Below are positions 36,601 through 44,859 of a stretch of 64,000 nucleotides of DNA, one piece after another. The translations under genes were made by a program, and so were the position numbers. The DNA is from Marivita sp. (GTDB taxonomy: Bacteria > Pseudomonadota > Alphaproteobacteria > Rhodobacterales > Rhodobacteraceae): the NCBI RefSeq assembly GCF_020055675.1, contig NZ_JAIPUS010000001.1:1-64000 (forward strand), in the 5' to 3' direction. The notes beneath the pieces are model-generated. The model was not told where the DNA came from and ran no database searches. It saw only the letters and a program-made list of their open reading frames with translations. Position 1 is the first letter of the stretch. The number at the start of each line of letters is the position of its first letter.

Positions 36601-37314
36601 TTGGAAAACACCGGCTATGTCACATTAACCCGCCAAAGCGGATTGATGCGAGAAATGGAAATTATCGCGCACAATATCGCCAATGCGGCGACCACCGGAT
36701 TTCGCCAGCAGGGGCTTGTTTTTTCCGAATACGTCCAGGCCGTCGAGGGTGGTGAAAGCCTGTCTATGGCCGCGGCAAGGGTAAAGAAAACATCCTCTGC
36801 GCAGGGTATCCTGACCCAAACAGGCAGCGCGCTGGACCTGGCAATCGAAGGCAGCGGGTATTTTCAACTAGAGACGCCAAACGGCCTCCGGCTGACACGC
36901 TCCGGTGCGTTCAAGGTCGATCCTCTGGGCGATCTTGTCTCTGCCGATGGTCACCGCGTCTTGGACATTGGCGGCGCGCCGATCAATGTCCCCCCCGGCG
37001 AAGCGGATGCCAAGATCGCAGCAGATGGAACGATCAGCGTAGGAGATCGGCTCTTGGGCCGGATCGGCGTGGTCGCACCGGAACCGGGCGCCGATTTGGA
37101 ACGGGAATCCGGTGTTTTATTCAAAACTGACGCCGCTCTGGCCCCGTCCGAAGATGGGCTGGTCCTGCAAGGCCACCTCGAAGGGTCCAACGTGAACGCG
37201 ATTTCACAACTGACCCGCATGATCGAAGTCCAGCGCGCCTACGAGATGGGGCAAAAGCTTCTGGATATGGATCACGAACGGACCAAAACCGCTCTTCAAA
37301 CCCTTATAAAATAA
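36601..37314 (+). CDS. flgF: Flagellar basal-body rod protein FlgF
   Basis: FlgF is the proximal-to-distal rod junction subunit. The start is a TTG at 36601 with AGGAGG about 6 nt upstream, one nt after fliQ. The 237-residue protein has the rod/hook N-terminal motif with AHNIANAATTGFRQQG near residue 24. A central D1 domain follows (LDLAIEGSGYFQLETPNGLRLTRSGAF). The C-terminus reads GHLEGSNVNAISQLTRMIEVQRAYE. The G-S-N-V-N-A and I-x-x-Q-R-A-Y-E segments are classical. It is shorter than and paralogous to FlgG downstream. Confidence 0.95.
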   Translation: MENTGYVTLTRQSGLMREMEIIAHNIANAATTGFRQQGLVFSEYVQAVEGGESLSMAAARVKKTSSAQGILTQTGSALDLAIEGSGYFQLETPNGLRLTRSGAFKVDPLGDLVSADGHRVLDIGGAPINVPPGEADAKIAADGTISVGDRLLGRIGVVAPEPGADLERESGVLFKTDAALAPSEDGLVLQGHLEGSNVNAISQLTRMIEVQRAYEMGQKLLDMDHERTKTALQTLIK

Positions 37315-37324
37315 AGGAAGCGAC

Positions 37325-38110
37325 ATGCGCGCCCTGAAAATTGCGGCAACGGGAATGACGGCTCAGCAAATGCGCGTTGAGACAATTTCCAACAATTTGT
37401 CGAACATGAACACGACCGGCTACAACGCGCGGCGGGCCGAATTCTCGGACTTGCACTATCAGCAAATCGCCAGGGCCGGAACTGTGAACGCTGCCGATGG
37501 CACGGTTCTTCCCACCGGTGTTCAGGTCGGGCTTGGCGTTCGGCCCGCAGCCGTTTCGGTCCACTTGGCCCAGGGTTCACTCAGCCAGACAAATTCCGAT
37601 CTGGACATCGCAATCGATGGAAACGGCTACCTTGAAATCGCGATGCCCACCGGCCAGACCGCCTACACCCGCGACGGGTCGCTCAAACGAGACGCTGAAG
37701 GGCTTATCGTGACCTCTGAAGGGTTCCCCGTCGCACCCGAGATCGTCATTCCACAAGACGCACGCAGCATCTCGATCAATCCCGAAGGCGAAGTCTACGC
37801 CTATTTCGCGGACACTGCGGAACCGCAGCTATTGGGACAAATGAACCTGGTGGGATTTGCCAACGCCAAGGGTCTTGAGGCGTTGGGCGGCAATCTCTTT
37901 GCCGAAACCGAGGCATCGGGCGGACCGCTGGCCGCAACGCCCGGAGAGGACGGGCTTGGCACCTTGCGCCAAGGCTATCTCGAGGACAGCTCGGTCGATC
38001 CGGTGCGCGAACTGACAGAGCTGATCGAGGCGCAACGCGGGTATGAATTGAACGCCAAGGTGATATCCGCTGTCGACCAGATGCTTGGCGCAACCACGCA
38101 GGTGCGCTGA
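37325..38110 (+). CDS. flgG: Flagellar basal-body rod protein FlgG
   Basis: FlgG forms the distal rod. The 261-residue protein opens with MRALKIAATGMTAQQMRVETISNNLSNMNTTGYNARRAEF-type spacing, including the N-N-L-S-N-x-N-T-T-G-Y motif. It carries FSDLHYQQI, the family's F-x-D-L-x-Y, and GVQVGLGVRPAAV. It ends with GYLEDSSVDPVRELTELIEAQRGYELNAKVI. AAGGAAG lies 5 nt before the ATG. Its stop overlaps flgA as TGATG. Confidence 0.97.
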   Translation: MRALKIAATGMTAQQMRVETISNNLSNMNTTGYNARRAEFSDLHYQQIARAGTVNAADGTVLPTGVQVGLGVRPAAVSVHLAQGSLSQTNSDLDIAIDGNGYLEIAMPTGQTAYTRDGSLKRDAEGLIVTSEGFPVAPEIVIPQDARSISINPEGEVYAYFADTAEPQLLGQMNLVGFANAKGLEALGGNLFAETEASGGPLAATPGEDGLGTLRQGYLEDSSVDPVRELTELIEAQRGYELNAKVISAVDQMLGATTQVR

Positions 38111-38529
38111 TGCGGCATTTGATGATATTGGCTCTGGTGACGCTGCCGGCACCCGCCTTCACGGACTCGGTGGTCGCCACCCAGACCCTGCGCCCGAAAG
38201 AGGTTATCACCGCGCAATCGGTGCAGCTTCAACAGGCCGACATAGCTGGCGCCGCGCAAGGGATTGATGACGTGATCGGCGCGGAAGTTAAGCGTGCGGT
38301 CTATTCCGGGCAGCCCGTGCTGACATCAAATCTCACGCGGGCCGCGCTGGTTGAACGCAACCAGATCGTCGCTGCCACATTCACACTGAACGGATTGACC
38401 ATAGCCACCGAAGCCCGCGCGATGGAGCGCGGGGCGGCTGGTGACGTGATCCGCGCCATGAACCTGACATCGCGTGCGCCGATCCGGGCCGAAGTGATGG
38501 ACGATGGCCGATTGAAGGTACTCCCCTGA
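38110..38529 (+). CDS. flgA: Flagellar P-ring assembly chaperone FlgA (short form)
   Basis: FlgA helps FlgI assemble the periplasmic P ring. The 139-residue precursor begins with a signal peptide (MRHLMILALVTLPAPAFTDS) and consists essentially of the SAF domain. Family-like segments are TLRPKEVITAQSVQLQ, GAEVKRAVYSGQPVLTSNLTR and GAAGDVIRAMNLTSRAPIRAEV. It lacks the N-terminal domain of enterobacterial FlgA, which is usual in alphaproteobacteria. It overlaps flgG (TGATG) and is one nt from flgH. The P-ring subunit flgI is not in the window. Confidence 0.93.
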   Translation: MRHLMILALVTLPAPAFTDSVVATQTLRPKEVITAQSVQLQQADIAGAAQGIDDVIGAEVKRAVYSGQPVLTSNLTRAALVERNQIVAATFTLNGLTIATEARAMERGAAGDVIRAMNLTSRAPIRAEVMDDGRLKVLP

Positions 38530-38530
38530 C

Positions 38531-39262
38531 ATGAAAACTCCCGTGCTCGTTTCCCTCTTCGCCCTGCTTGTGCTTCCGAATTGCGCCCGCATGGACCACA
38601 TGGGCAAGCCGCCCACGCTGTCTCCGCAGGACGAGGGCGTGGAACGCAGCGCCATGGTCTACTCCGGTCTGCCCGGCACCACGGCCGATACTTCGACCTA
38701 TCGGCAAGCCTCGCTCTGGAGCGGACATCAGACATCGCTGTTCGGCGATCGACGTGCCCATACCACGGGCGATATCCTCACCGTGATGATCGAGATCGAC
38801 GATCGGGCCGAGATCTCCAACACTTCGTCCCGCGGGCGGTCGTCGCGAGAAAGCCTGGCGATGCCTCAGTTGTTCGGCCTTCCACAAAGAGGCAACGCAG
38901 ACCTGCCCGATGGCGCCACCCTCGACAACGCGGTTGAGCTTGATTCCGCCAGCCAGAGTGAGGGCAACGGATCGGTGCGCCGAAACGAAAAACTCACGCT
39001 CCGGATTGCGGCCACCGTCGTGGAGGTCTTGCCGAATGAACTTCTTAGAATTGAAGGCACCCAGGAAGTTCGCGTCAACTTTGAATTGCGGGAACTCTTC
39101 GTATCGGGCTTTGTCCGACGCGCCGACATAACCCGCCAGAACGAGATCACATACGACAAGATGGCGTCAGCCCGGATTTCCTATGGTGGCCGCGGGCAGA
39201 TCAGCGACGTGCAACAACCACGCATCGGCCAGCAGATGCTGGATGCAATCCTGCCGTTCTGA
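38531..39262 (+). CDS. flgH: Flagellar L-ring protein FlgH
   Basis: FlgH is the outer-membrane lipoprotein that forms the L ring. The 243-residue precursor has a lipoprotein signal with a cysteine in VLPNCARM near residue 19. The L-ring signatures are SLWSGHQTSLFGDRRAHTTGDILTVMIEI, which begins near residue 57, and then NEKLTLRIAATVVEVLPNEL. GTQEVRVNFELRELFVSGFVR and the C-terminal YGGRGQISDVQQPRIGQQMLDAILPF are highly typical. It starts one nt after flgA. Confidence 0.96.
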   Translation: MKTPVLVSLFALLVLPNCARMDHMGKPPTLSPQDEGVERSAMVYSGLPGTTADTSTYRQASLWSGHQTSLFGDRRAHTTGDILTVMIEIDDRAEISNTSSRGRSSRESLAMPQLFGLPQRGNADLPDGATLDNAVELDSASQSEGNGSVRRNEKLTLRIAATVVEVLPNELLRIEGTQEVRVNFELRELFVSGFVRRADITRQNEITYDKMASARISYGGRGQISDVQQPRIGQQMLDAILPF

Positions 39263-39280
39263 TCACGAAAGAACACGAAA

Positions 39281-39778
39281 ATGATCAAGAAACTCTTCCC
39301 CGTTGTGGCGCTGCTTCTCGGTTTGGCCGGCGGCGGTGGCGCTGCAATGCTTCTGGCTCCACCCGAAGCAGAACAAGGCATGGACGATTCAGCAGCCAGT
39401 GCCGAGACATCTGTCGCGCCTTCGGAAAAGCCCGGTGATGGGGCTGACGGCGACACGGAAATCGTGAAGCTGCCCAACCAATTCGTGGTCCCGGTGATCC
39501 TGAACAACCGGGTCCGGGCCATGGTCATTCTAGCTGTTGCGCTAGAGGTGGAGACCGGGACGGGCGACAAGGTCCGCACTCTTGAGCCAAAACTGCGCGA
39601 CACGTTCTTGGCCGAATTGTTCAGCCTCGCCGCGATGGGCGGGTTCGAGGATGAACTGATCTCGCGGAAAACGTTGACGCTGGTGAAACGCGCGTTGACA
39701 GAGCGATCCAAGGAGGTCCTCGGGATGGATAACGCGACCGTGCTGATCACGGACATGGCACGCCAGGACGCGTTTTAA
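39281..39778 (+). CDS. fliL: Flagellar basal-body-associated protein FliL
   Basis: FliL is a single-span inner-membrane protein around the stator. The 165-residue product has one membrane helix (LFPVVALLLGLAGGGGAAMLLA), an acidic linker (residues 30-65) and a periplasmic stomatin-like part with RAMVILAVALEVET. The C-terminal LEPKLRDTFLAELFSLAAM also fits. FliL is usually followed by fliF or fliM; here it instead ends overlapping the stop of a convergent gene by 4 nt. This suggests the cluster was cut or rearranged at this point. Confidence 0.9.
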   Translation: MIKKLFPVVALLLGLAGGGGAAMLLAPPEAEQGMDDSAASAETSVAPSEKPGDGADGDTEIVKLPNQFVVPVILNNRVRAMVILAVALEVETGTGDKVRTLEPKLRDTFLAELFSLAAMGGFEDELISRKTLTLVKRALTERSKEVLGMDNATVLITDMARQDAF

Positions 39779-40197
39779 CGACGCTTTTGCATTTCGAACA
39801 AGAAATGCTGACGCTCCTGCTCGGTCTCAAAGACCTTTTTTGTTTCGCTCATCTTCTTGATCTGGAGTTGCAGTCCAAGCCTTTGCCGCAAGAGCGACCT
39901 CAATACATCCTGCACGTTCCGCCGCTGGATCGCAGCCTTGGCCAAGGACGGTTGCAGCTGGCGCTGATCCTCGGACAGCTTTGCAATCCTCAATTCATGG
40001 AACCGGAAAGACGCTGGATCCGACGCCGCCATTTCATTCAATGAACCGGCCAAAGCACGTTCCTGATGTGTGATCGCGGTCTGGCGTGCGCGCAGCTCGT
40101 CCCGCAGATGCAATTCGCGCGCCATCAGGGTTTCGATCGCCTGCACCCGCGCATCAAGCACCTCGAGCGCCTGGCGGAGGCCGGTGACATCGTTCAT
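39775..40197 (-). CDS. Coiled-coil protein, candidate FliJ-type export chaperone
   Basis: The 140-residue product has no signal peptide or membrane span and is predicted almost wholly helical. It has heptad-like Leu/Ile spacing and many Arg/Glu/Gln residues (LEVLDARVQAIETLMAREL, then RLGLQLQIKKMSETKKVFETEQER). It overlaps the flhB stop by ATGA, and so belongs to the sltF-flhA-fliR-flhB operon. Size, helical hairpin character and position suggest a FliJ-like escort for the export ATPase. I do not recognise the sequence itself, and a different coiled-coil flagellar factor is possible. Confidence 0.6.
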   Translation of the reverse strand: MNDVTGLRQALEVLDARVQAIETLMARELHLRDELRARQTAITHQERALAGSLNEMAASDPASFRFHELRIAKLSEDQRQLQPSLAKAAIQRRNVQDVLRSLLRQRLGLQLQIKKMSETKKVFETEQERQHFLFEMQKRR

Positions 40198-41267
40198 CGC
40201 TTTGCCATGTTCTGGATCCGGCGCGCATAGCCGATTGCCGCCGCAACCGCCTTGTAGTGGTCCTCGTCGATGATGGTGCCCACTTTGACCTCGGCATAGA
40301 GCGCCCGCGCAGTCGGGGGATCGTTATAGAGCGGCACACCAGAACTGATCGCGACTTCCCGGATTTTGCGCGCTGTTTCGTCGGTCCCACGCGCAACGCA
40401 TTTTGGAACCGTGTTGTCTTCGCCTGACCATTGCAAGGCAACCGCGAAATGCGTGGGGTTGGTGATCACAACCGCCGATTTCGGAACATCAAGCAGCATT
40501 CGGTTTGTCGCGATGTCCTCAGCTTTGGCGCGCCGCTGCTGTCGGATATTTTCGTCACCCTCTTCGGTTTTGTGTTCGTCTTTCATCTCTTTGTGGGACA
40601 TGCGGTTTTTCTTGGCGTGTTCGTGCATCTGCCAGAGCACATCCAACCCCGCAAACGCGATATAGGCGACAAGCGTGAACCAGAGCCACCGGACAGCCAC
40701 TTCGTACAGGTTGGCCAATGCCATATGTTCACCGCGCAACACGGCAACCTGGAACAGGCGGTAGCTATCGAATGCAAAAAGCGCCAATATCCCGGCAAAC
40801 ACTGCAAATTTCAGAAAGTTCTTGGCAAACTCGAACAGACCCGACCATCCGTATTTCTTCTTCGCGTTCGCGATCAGGGAAATCCGGTTCAGCTTGGGTT
40901 TCAGTTTGTCGCCGGTGAACAAGAGCTGTTTCGTGCCGAGCAACCCGGACAGTACGACGACAAATGGAAGGACAAAAATGATGCCAATCAGCGGAAGGAG
41001 CCAGCCAAGCACGACAGTTAGCGTCCCCGCGCCATCCAGAGGTGAGCGCGCGGCAATCGCATTTTCCAGAAACCTCATGATGTCCAGAATAATCCCCGAC
41101 ATGACCCCGCTGAACATGGCGTAGACCGCGATCAGGAACATCACCAGAACCACGAGGTTCACAACGTCCTGGGAACGGACGATTTCGCCCTTCCGGCGCG
41201 CCTCTTCAAGCTTTCGACGGGTGGCTTCGTAGGGCTTGTCTGCCTGGTTTTCTTCCGTTTCGCTCAT
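40194..41267 (-). CDS. flhB: Flagellar export switch protein FlhB
   Basis: FlhB switches export from rod/hook to filament substrates. The 357-residue protein has a charged N-terminus (KPYEATRRKLEEARRKGEIVRSQDV), four hydrophobic segments up to about residue 215 and a cytoplasmic domain. The autocleavage site NPTH is present in VVITNPTHFAVALQW near residue 265. PKCVARGTDETARKIREVA and YNDPPTARALYAEVKVG are standard downstream blocks. It overlaps fliR and the next gene by ATGA on each side. Confidence 0.97.
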   Translation of the reverse strand: MSETEENQADKPYEATRRKLEEARRKGEIVRSQDVVNLVVLVMFLIAVYAMFSGVMSGIILDIMRFLENAIAARSPLDGAGTLTVVLGWLLPLIGIIFVLPFVVVLSGLLGTKQLLFTGDKLKPKLNRISLIANAKKKYGWSGLFEFAKNFLKFAVFAGILALFAFDSYRLFQVAVLRGEHMALANLYEVAVRWLWFTLVAYIAFAGLDVLWQMHEHAKKNRMSHKEMKDEHKTEEGDENIRQQRRAKAEDIATNRMLLDVPKSAVVITNPTHFAVALQWSGEDNTVPKCVARGTDETARKIREVAISSGVPLYNDPPTARALYAEVKVGTIIDEDHYKAVAAAIGYARRIQNMAKR

Positions 41268-42031
41268 TGCAGTGACTCGAAGGGCATCTTCAGGATCGTC
41301 AGCGCCTTTTCCTGCCAGACGGTGAGCATGAGTTCCGCATGTTCATGCAGGAAGTAGATCGAGAAGAGCGCGACGAAGGGGATGCCGATGAACGAGACCA
41401 TGAATTGCGGCATCGCCTTGTTGATGAAGCCGATGCACAGGTAATAAACGAACATCAAGCTGGCGAAACCGGCTGCAAGGACCACACCCTCGTTGAAGAT
41501 ATAGTTGCCCAGCGCGGAAACTTTGGCCCCCAAATATCCCGTGAGGTCCGCCAAACCGGGGATGTCGACAAAGTAGCTCGCCACAAAGCCATAAATGATC
41601 TGGTCGCTCAGCGACGTGGCAAATATGATGGCAAGCCCGGCAGTTGTGATGATATGGCTGATCACCGGCATGGGTTCGGTTGCATTTCCCAGCATCTGGG
41701 CAAGCGACACGTATTGGCTGATCACCGCGCCAGCCATTTCGAGCAAAAAGATGATGCTTCGAGCCACCAGCCCAAGGAAGAACCCGATGACAGTTTCCTT
41801 CAGGACAAAGGCCAGAATGTCTGCCGGGTTCGGCGCTTCTGAAGGGAGGTACGGTTCCAGGATCGGAGCAACCGCAACCGACAGGAGCAGCGTGACGACC
41901 AATCGGACACGCGCCGAAACGAATGATTCCCCATATCCGGGCGCGAGGGAGATGGCCGGCAGCAGCCTCAGGAACACAGCCGCGACCAGCCAGAACTGCG
42001 CTGCAATCTCGGAGTAGACCCCCTCGATCAT
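41264..42031 (-). CDS. fliR: Flagellar export gate protein FliR
   Basis: FliR is part of the FliPQR gate in the basal body. The 255-residue protein is very hydrophobic with about six membrane segments. Family-like features are PAISLAPGYGESFVSARVRLVVTLLLSVAV, KETVIGFFLGLVARSIIFLLEMAG and SQYVSLAQMLGN near residue 110. It starts 2 nt after the flhA stop and overlaps flhB by ATGA. Confidence 0.95.
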   Translation of the reverse strand: MIEGVYSEIAAQFWLVAAVFLRLLPAISLAPGYGESFVSARVRLVVTLLLSVAVAPILEPYLPSEAPNPADILAFVLKETVIGFFLGLVARSIIFLLEMAGAVISQYVSLAQMLGNATEPMPVISHIITTAGLAIIFATSLSDQIIYGFVASYFVDIPGLADLTGYLGAKVSALGNYIFNEGVVLAAGFASLMFVYYLCIGFINKAMPQFMVSFIGIPFVALFSIYFLHEHAELMLTVWQEKALTILKMPFESLQ

Positions 42032-42033
42032 GG

Positions 42034-44118
42034 CTAGACCGCCACGGTGCCAACCAAGGCGGGTTTGGCATCCAGCCCGATCTCTTCAAACGCCATCACC
42101 GGGTTACTGATGCCCTTCGCCGACAGCAAGCTTCGCAGAAAACGTCGGCGTCGGCCCGGCGTGACCAGCGCAGGGAACACGCCCTTTTGGCCAGCGCGAT
42201 TCAATTCCTCGGCAATCCGTTTTGCCAAGTCTTCAAAATCCTTAGGCGGCAGGGCCACATCCGGTGCGCCGCGGTCATTGGACACTTCACATTCTTCAAA
42301 CCGCCGTTCCCAATCGGACGCCAGATGAACCAGGGGAATCGTCCCGTCCTCTCGGCGCATGGCCGCGACAAGCTGAAACCCGAGCCGTTGGCGAACATGC
42401 TCGCAGATCGTCTCGGCCGAATATCCCTGACCGCGCATCTCCGCGATGGCTTCGAGGATGAGCTGAAAGTTCCGGATCGACACCTGCTCATCGAGCAACA
42501 GCTTCAAGACCTGCAGCAGAGTGTCCATCGGCACTTTGTCCGGCACCGTTTGATCGATGAGCGCACGGTTCGCCTCGGCGCGACCCGGATTGGAGAGTGT
42601 CCCCAGTTCGTCCAGAAGACGCTTGAGCGATTTCATCGTCATCAGGCGCCCAAGGTGGCGCTTGATGATCTCGAGCAGATGTGTGGCCAGAACCTCGCTC
42701 GGTGAAACAACGGTCAGACCACCAAGCTGGGCGTCTTCACGCTCTGCATCCTGGATCCAACGGGCGGGCGCGCCATAGACAGGTTCTTCCACGTCCGTTC
42801 CATTGGGCAGCGCGGCAGCGCCTTCGGGGATCAATGCAAGCATCATGTCTGGATGCAGCACGCCGCGCGCCACTTCGACTCCATGGAGTCGCACGACATA
42901 GGTGCCGTCGACCAGCGTCGCATCATCCGTCAGGCGCACTTCGGGCATGATCGTGCCAAAGCTTTTGGCGACATGTGTGCGCATGTTGGAGATCCGCGAA
43001 TCCAATCCGCTGGCGGGATCAAGCACCATGTCCACAAGATCTGGCGCGAATTCGACATGGATGTCGTCAAGGTCAAGCACATCCCCGATCGGACGGTCCT
43101 TGACCGGCAGCGGCTCCTCTTCGGCTGCACTCTCGTCCTGTGGATCCTCGGCATTGCAATGAACCCAGTAGGCCAGCCCCGCAAGGATCAGACCACCGGT
43201 CAGGAAGGGGACAAACGGCAGGCCCGGCACCAGCGCAAACACAACCATGAGCACGGCAACCGTGGCCAAGGCGGCCGGATGGCGACCCAGTTGCGAGGTG
43301 ATGGCAAGATCGGTCGCGCCGGTCGCCCCGCCCCGCGCAAGCAGAAGCGCAGCCGCGATGGAAATGATGACAGCCGGAATCTGGGTTACAAGCCCATCGC
43401 CGACCGTCAGAATGGCATAGGTTTCGAACGCCGCGCCGATCTGCATCCCGTGGACAACCGTGCCCATGATCAGGCCAACCACGATGTTGAGAAGCGTGAT
43501 CAAAAGCCCGGCAATGGCGTCACCTTTGACGAATTTCGAGGCCCCATCGAGGGATCCGAAAAATGTGGTCTCCTGCAACTCCCGGTCGCGCCGCGCGCGC
43601 GCTTCGGAATGTGTGATGGCGCCCGCGGCCATGTCGCTGTCGATGGCCAATTGCTTTCCCGGCATCCCGTCCAACGCAAAGCGCGCCCCGACTTCGGCCA
43701 TGCGCGCGGCCCCCTTGGTGATCACCATGAAGTTGACGATGAGCAGAACGCAAAAGACGACCAATCCCAGAAAAACGCTGCCGCCCATGACGAAATCTGC
43801 AAACCCCTGAATGACATTTCCCGCGGCGTTCGTTCCGGTATGCCCCTGCCCGATGATGAGCTTCGTCGAACTGATGTTCAGCGACAGGCGCAGCATCAAG
43901 GACGCCAGCAGAATCGTCGGAAAGGCGGAAAAATCCAAAGGCCGTTCCACGAAAAGCGTCACCGTGAAGATCAGGATCGCCAGCGCGAACGAGGTCGCCA
44001 ACCCGATATCTAGAACGAAAGCCGGCACTGGCAGGATCATCATCACGATGACCGCCATGAGCGCGACGGCGAGAGCCACCGTCGGCTTGGAAAAGACGGA
44101 GCGCGTCGGGTCCGGCAT
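42034..44118 (-). CDS. flhA: Flagellar export protein FlhA
   Basis: FlhA is the main proton-linked component of the export gate. The 694-residue protein has eight hydrophobic segments up to about residue 310. The conserved LRLSLNISSTKLIIGQGH and GNVIQGFADFVMGG lie near residues 70-110, and GGASKFVKGDAIAG-type loops (here DGASKFVKGDAIAGLLIT) near 205. A cytoplasmic domain docks chaperone-substrate pairs. It starts in a TGATG overlap with the upstream transglycosylase gene. Length is normal. Confidence 0.97.
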   Translation of the reverse strand: MPDPTRSVFSKPTVALAVALMAVIVMMILPVPAFVLDIGLATSFALAILIFTVTLFVERPLDFSAFPTILLASLMLRLSLNISSTKLIIGQGHTGTNAAGNVIQGFADFVMGGSVFLGLVVFCVLLIVNFMVITKGAARMAEVGARFALDGMPGKQLAIDSDMAAGAITHSEARARRDRELQETTFFGSLDGASKFVKGDAIAGLLITLLNIVVGLIMGTVVHGMQIGAAFETYAILTVGDGLVTQIPAVIISIAAALLLARGGATGATDLAITSQLGRHPAALATVAVLMVVFALVPGLPFVPFLTGGLILAGLAYWVHCNAEDPQDESAAEEEPLPVKDRPIGDVLDLDDIHVEFAPDLVDMVLDPASGLDSRISNMRTHVAKSFGTIMPEVRLTDDATLVDGTYVVRLHGVEVARGVLHPDMMLALIPEGAAALPNGTDVEEPVYGAPARWIQDAEREDAQLGGLTVVSPSEVLATHLLEIIKRHLGRLMTMKSLKRLLDELGTLSNPGRAEANRALIDQTVPDKVPMDTLLQVLKLLLDEQVSIRNFQLILEAIAEMRGQGYSAETICEHVRQRLGFQLVAAMRREDGTIPLVHLASDWERRFEECEVSNDRGAPDVALPPKDFEDLAKRIAEELNRAGQKGVFPALVTPGRRRRFLRSLLSAKGISNPVMAFEEIGLDAKPALVGTVAV

Positions 44119-44780
44119 CAGTTGGTCCTGTTGAACTGGATAAAGGGCTGGGTAAGCGTTGCATCGCTCATGAAGACCGATCCGGGGCGGGCACGGCCTT
44201 GCCGTCCAAAGAGGGATTGATCTGCAGGTTTCGCCTCAGTCGGGGCAGGAGGCTCCAGCCTTGCGACATCCCCGCGCAGATCGTGGAACTTTGACAGGTA
44301 GCGGTCGGCGTATTTTGACGTGCGGCTGTGATAGGCGCCAACCGCCTCGGTCCAGTCACCGAATTCGCGGTATAGCTCTGACAGGAATCGCGCCGCGTAA
44401 AGTGCGTTCATTTCCGGGTTGAACATGTCGTCAAGGGAGCGGAACTCGTCGGCGTGCCAGCGATAGTTTATCTGGAAACAACCGATATCAATGTTGGTTA
44501 TGCCGCGTTTCACCCTAGAAAAGACGTAGGACCGTGCGTCGTCCTCGGACGAAAACCACGACCCGTCGCCCGCGTTGTTGACAGCCCAGGGCCATGGCTC
44601 GGCCGGTGAGCCGCGCCCGGTCTCCAGCCGCGTTATGGTCAGCATCACATCGACCGGCACGCCGGTTTCGGCTGCTGCATGGCGCGCAGCCGAATCGCAG
44701 ATGTTCGCGTTTGCTCCGGACACGGCCATGGCCGCGATGACCACGCCAAAAACAATCGATTTCACCGACATCCCGGTCAC
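44118..44780 (-). CDS. Flagellar-cluster lytic transglycosylase (SLT domain)
   Basis: The 220-residue precursor has a signal peptide (SVKSIVFGVVIAAMAVSGANA). The SLT/lysozyme-like domain has its catalytic glutamate in TITRLETGRG near residue 54. The GCFQINYRWH block near residue 100 and AVGAYHSR near 145 are further family blocks. It should open peptidoglycan for the rod, like SltF of Rhodobacter sphaeroides, a dedicated flagellar transglycosylase used where FlgJ lacks a lytic domain. It is first in the flhA operon and overlaps flhA (TGATG). An alternative start is the ATG three codons downstream. Confidence 0.88.
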   Translation of the reverse strand: MTGMSVKSIVFGVVIAAMAVSGANANICDSAARHAAAETGVPVDVMLTITRLETGRGSPAEPWPWAVNNAGDGSWFSSEDDARSYVFSRVKRGITNIDIGCFQINYRWHADEFRSLDDMFNPEMNALYAARFLSELYREFGDWTEAVGAYHSRTSKYADRYLSKFHDLRGDVARLEPPAPTEAKPADQSLFGRQGRARPGSVFMSDATLTQPFIQFNRTN

Positions 44781-44829
44781 GCAACGGCCCTCGCATTCTG
44801 CGGTTTGGCAGATGCTAAACGGCAGAGCG

Positions 44830-44844
44830 TTAGGATTCGGTTAC
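44830..44844 (-). promoter_or_regulatory. CtrA-like site upstream of the sltF-flhA operon
   Basis: The plus strand reads TTAG-gattcgg-TTAC, two TTA half-sites with the 7-nt spacing of CtrA boxes and one mismatch in each half. It lies 49 nt upstream of the operon's first ATG, in the 79-bp gap after ubiB. Confidence 0.3.
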
Positions 44845-44859
44845 GACAAGGCGGTTCGC

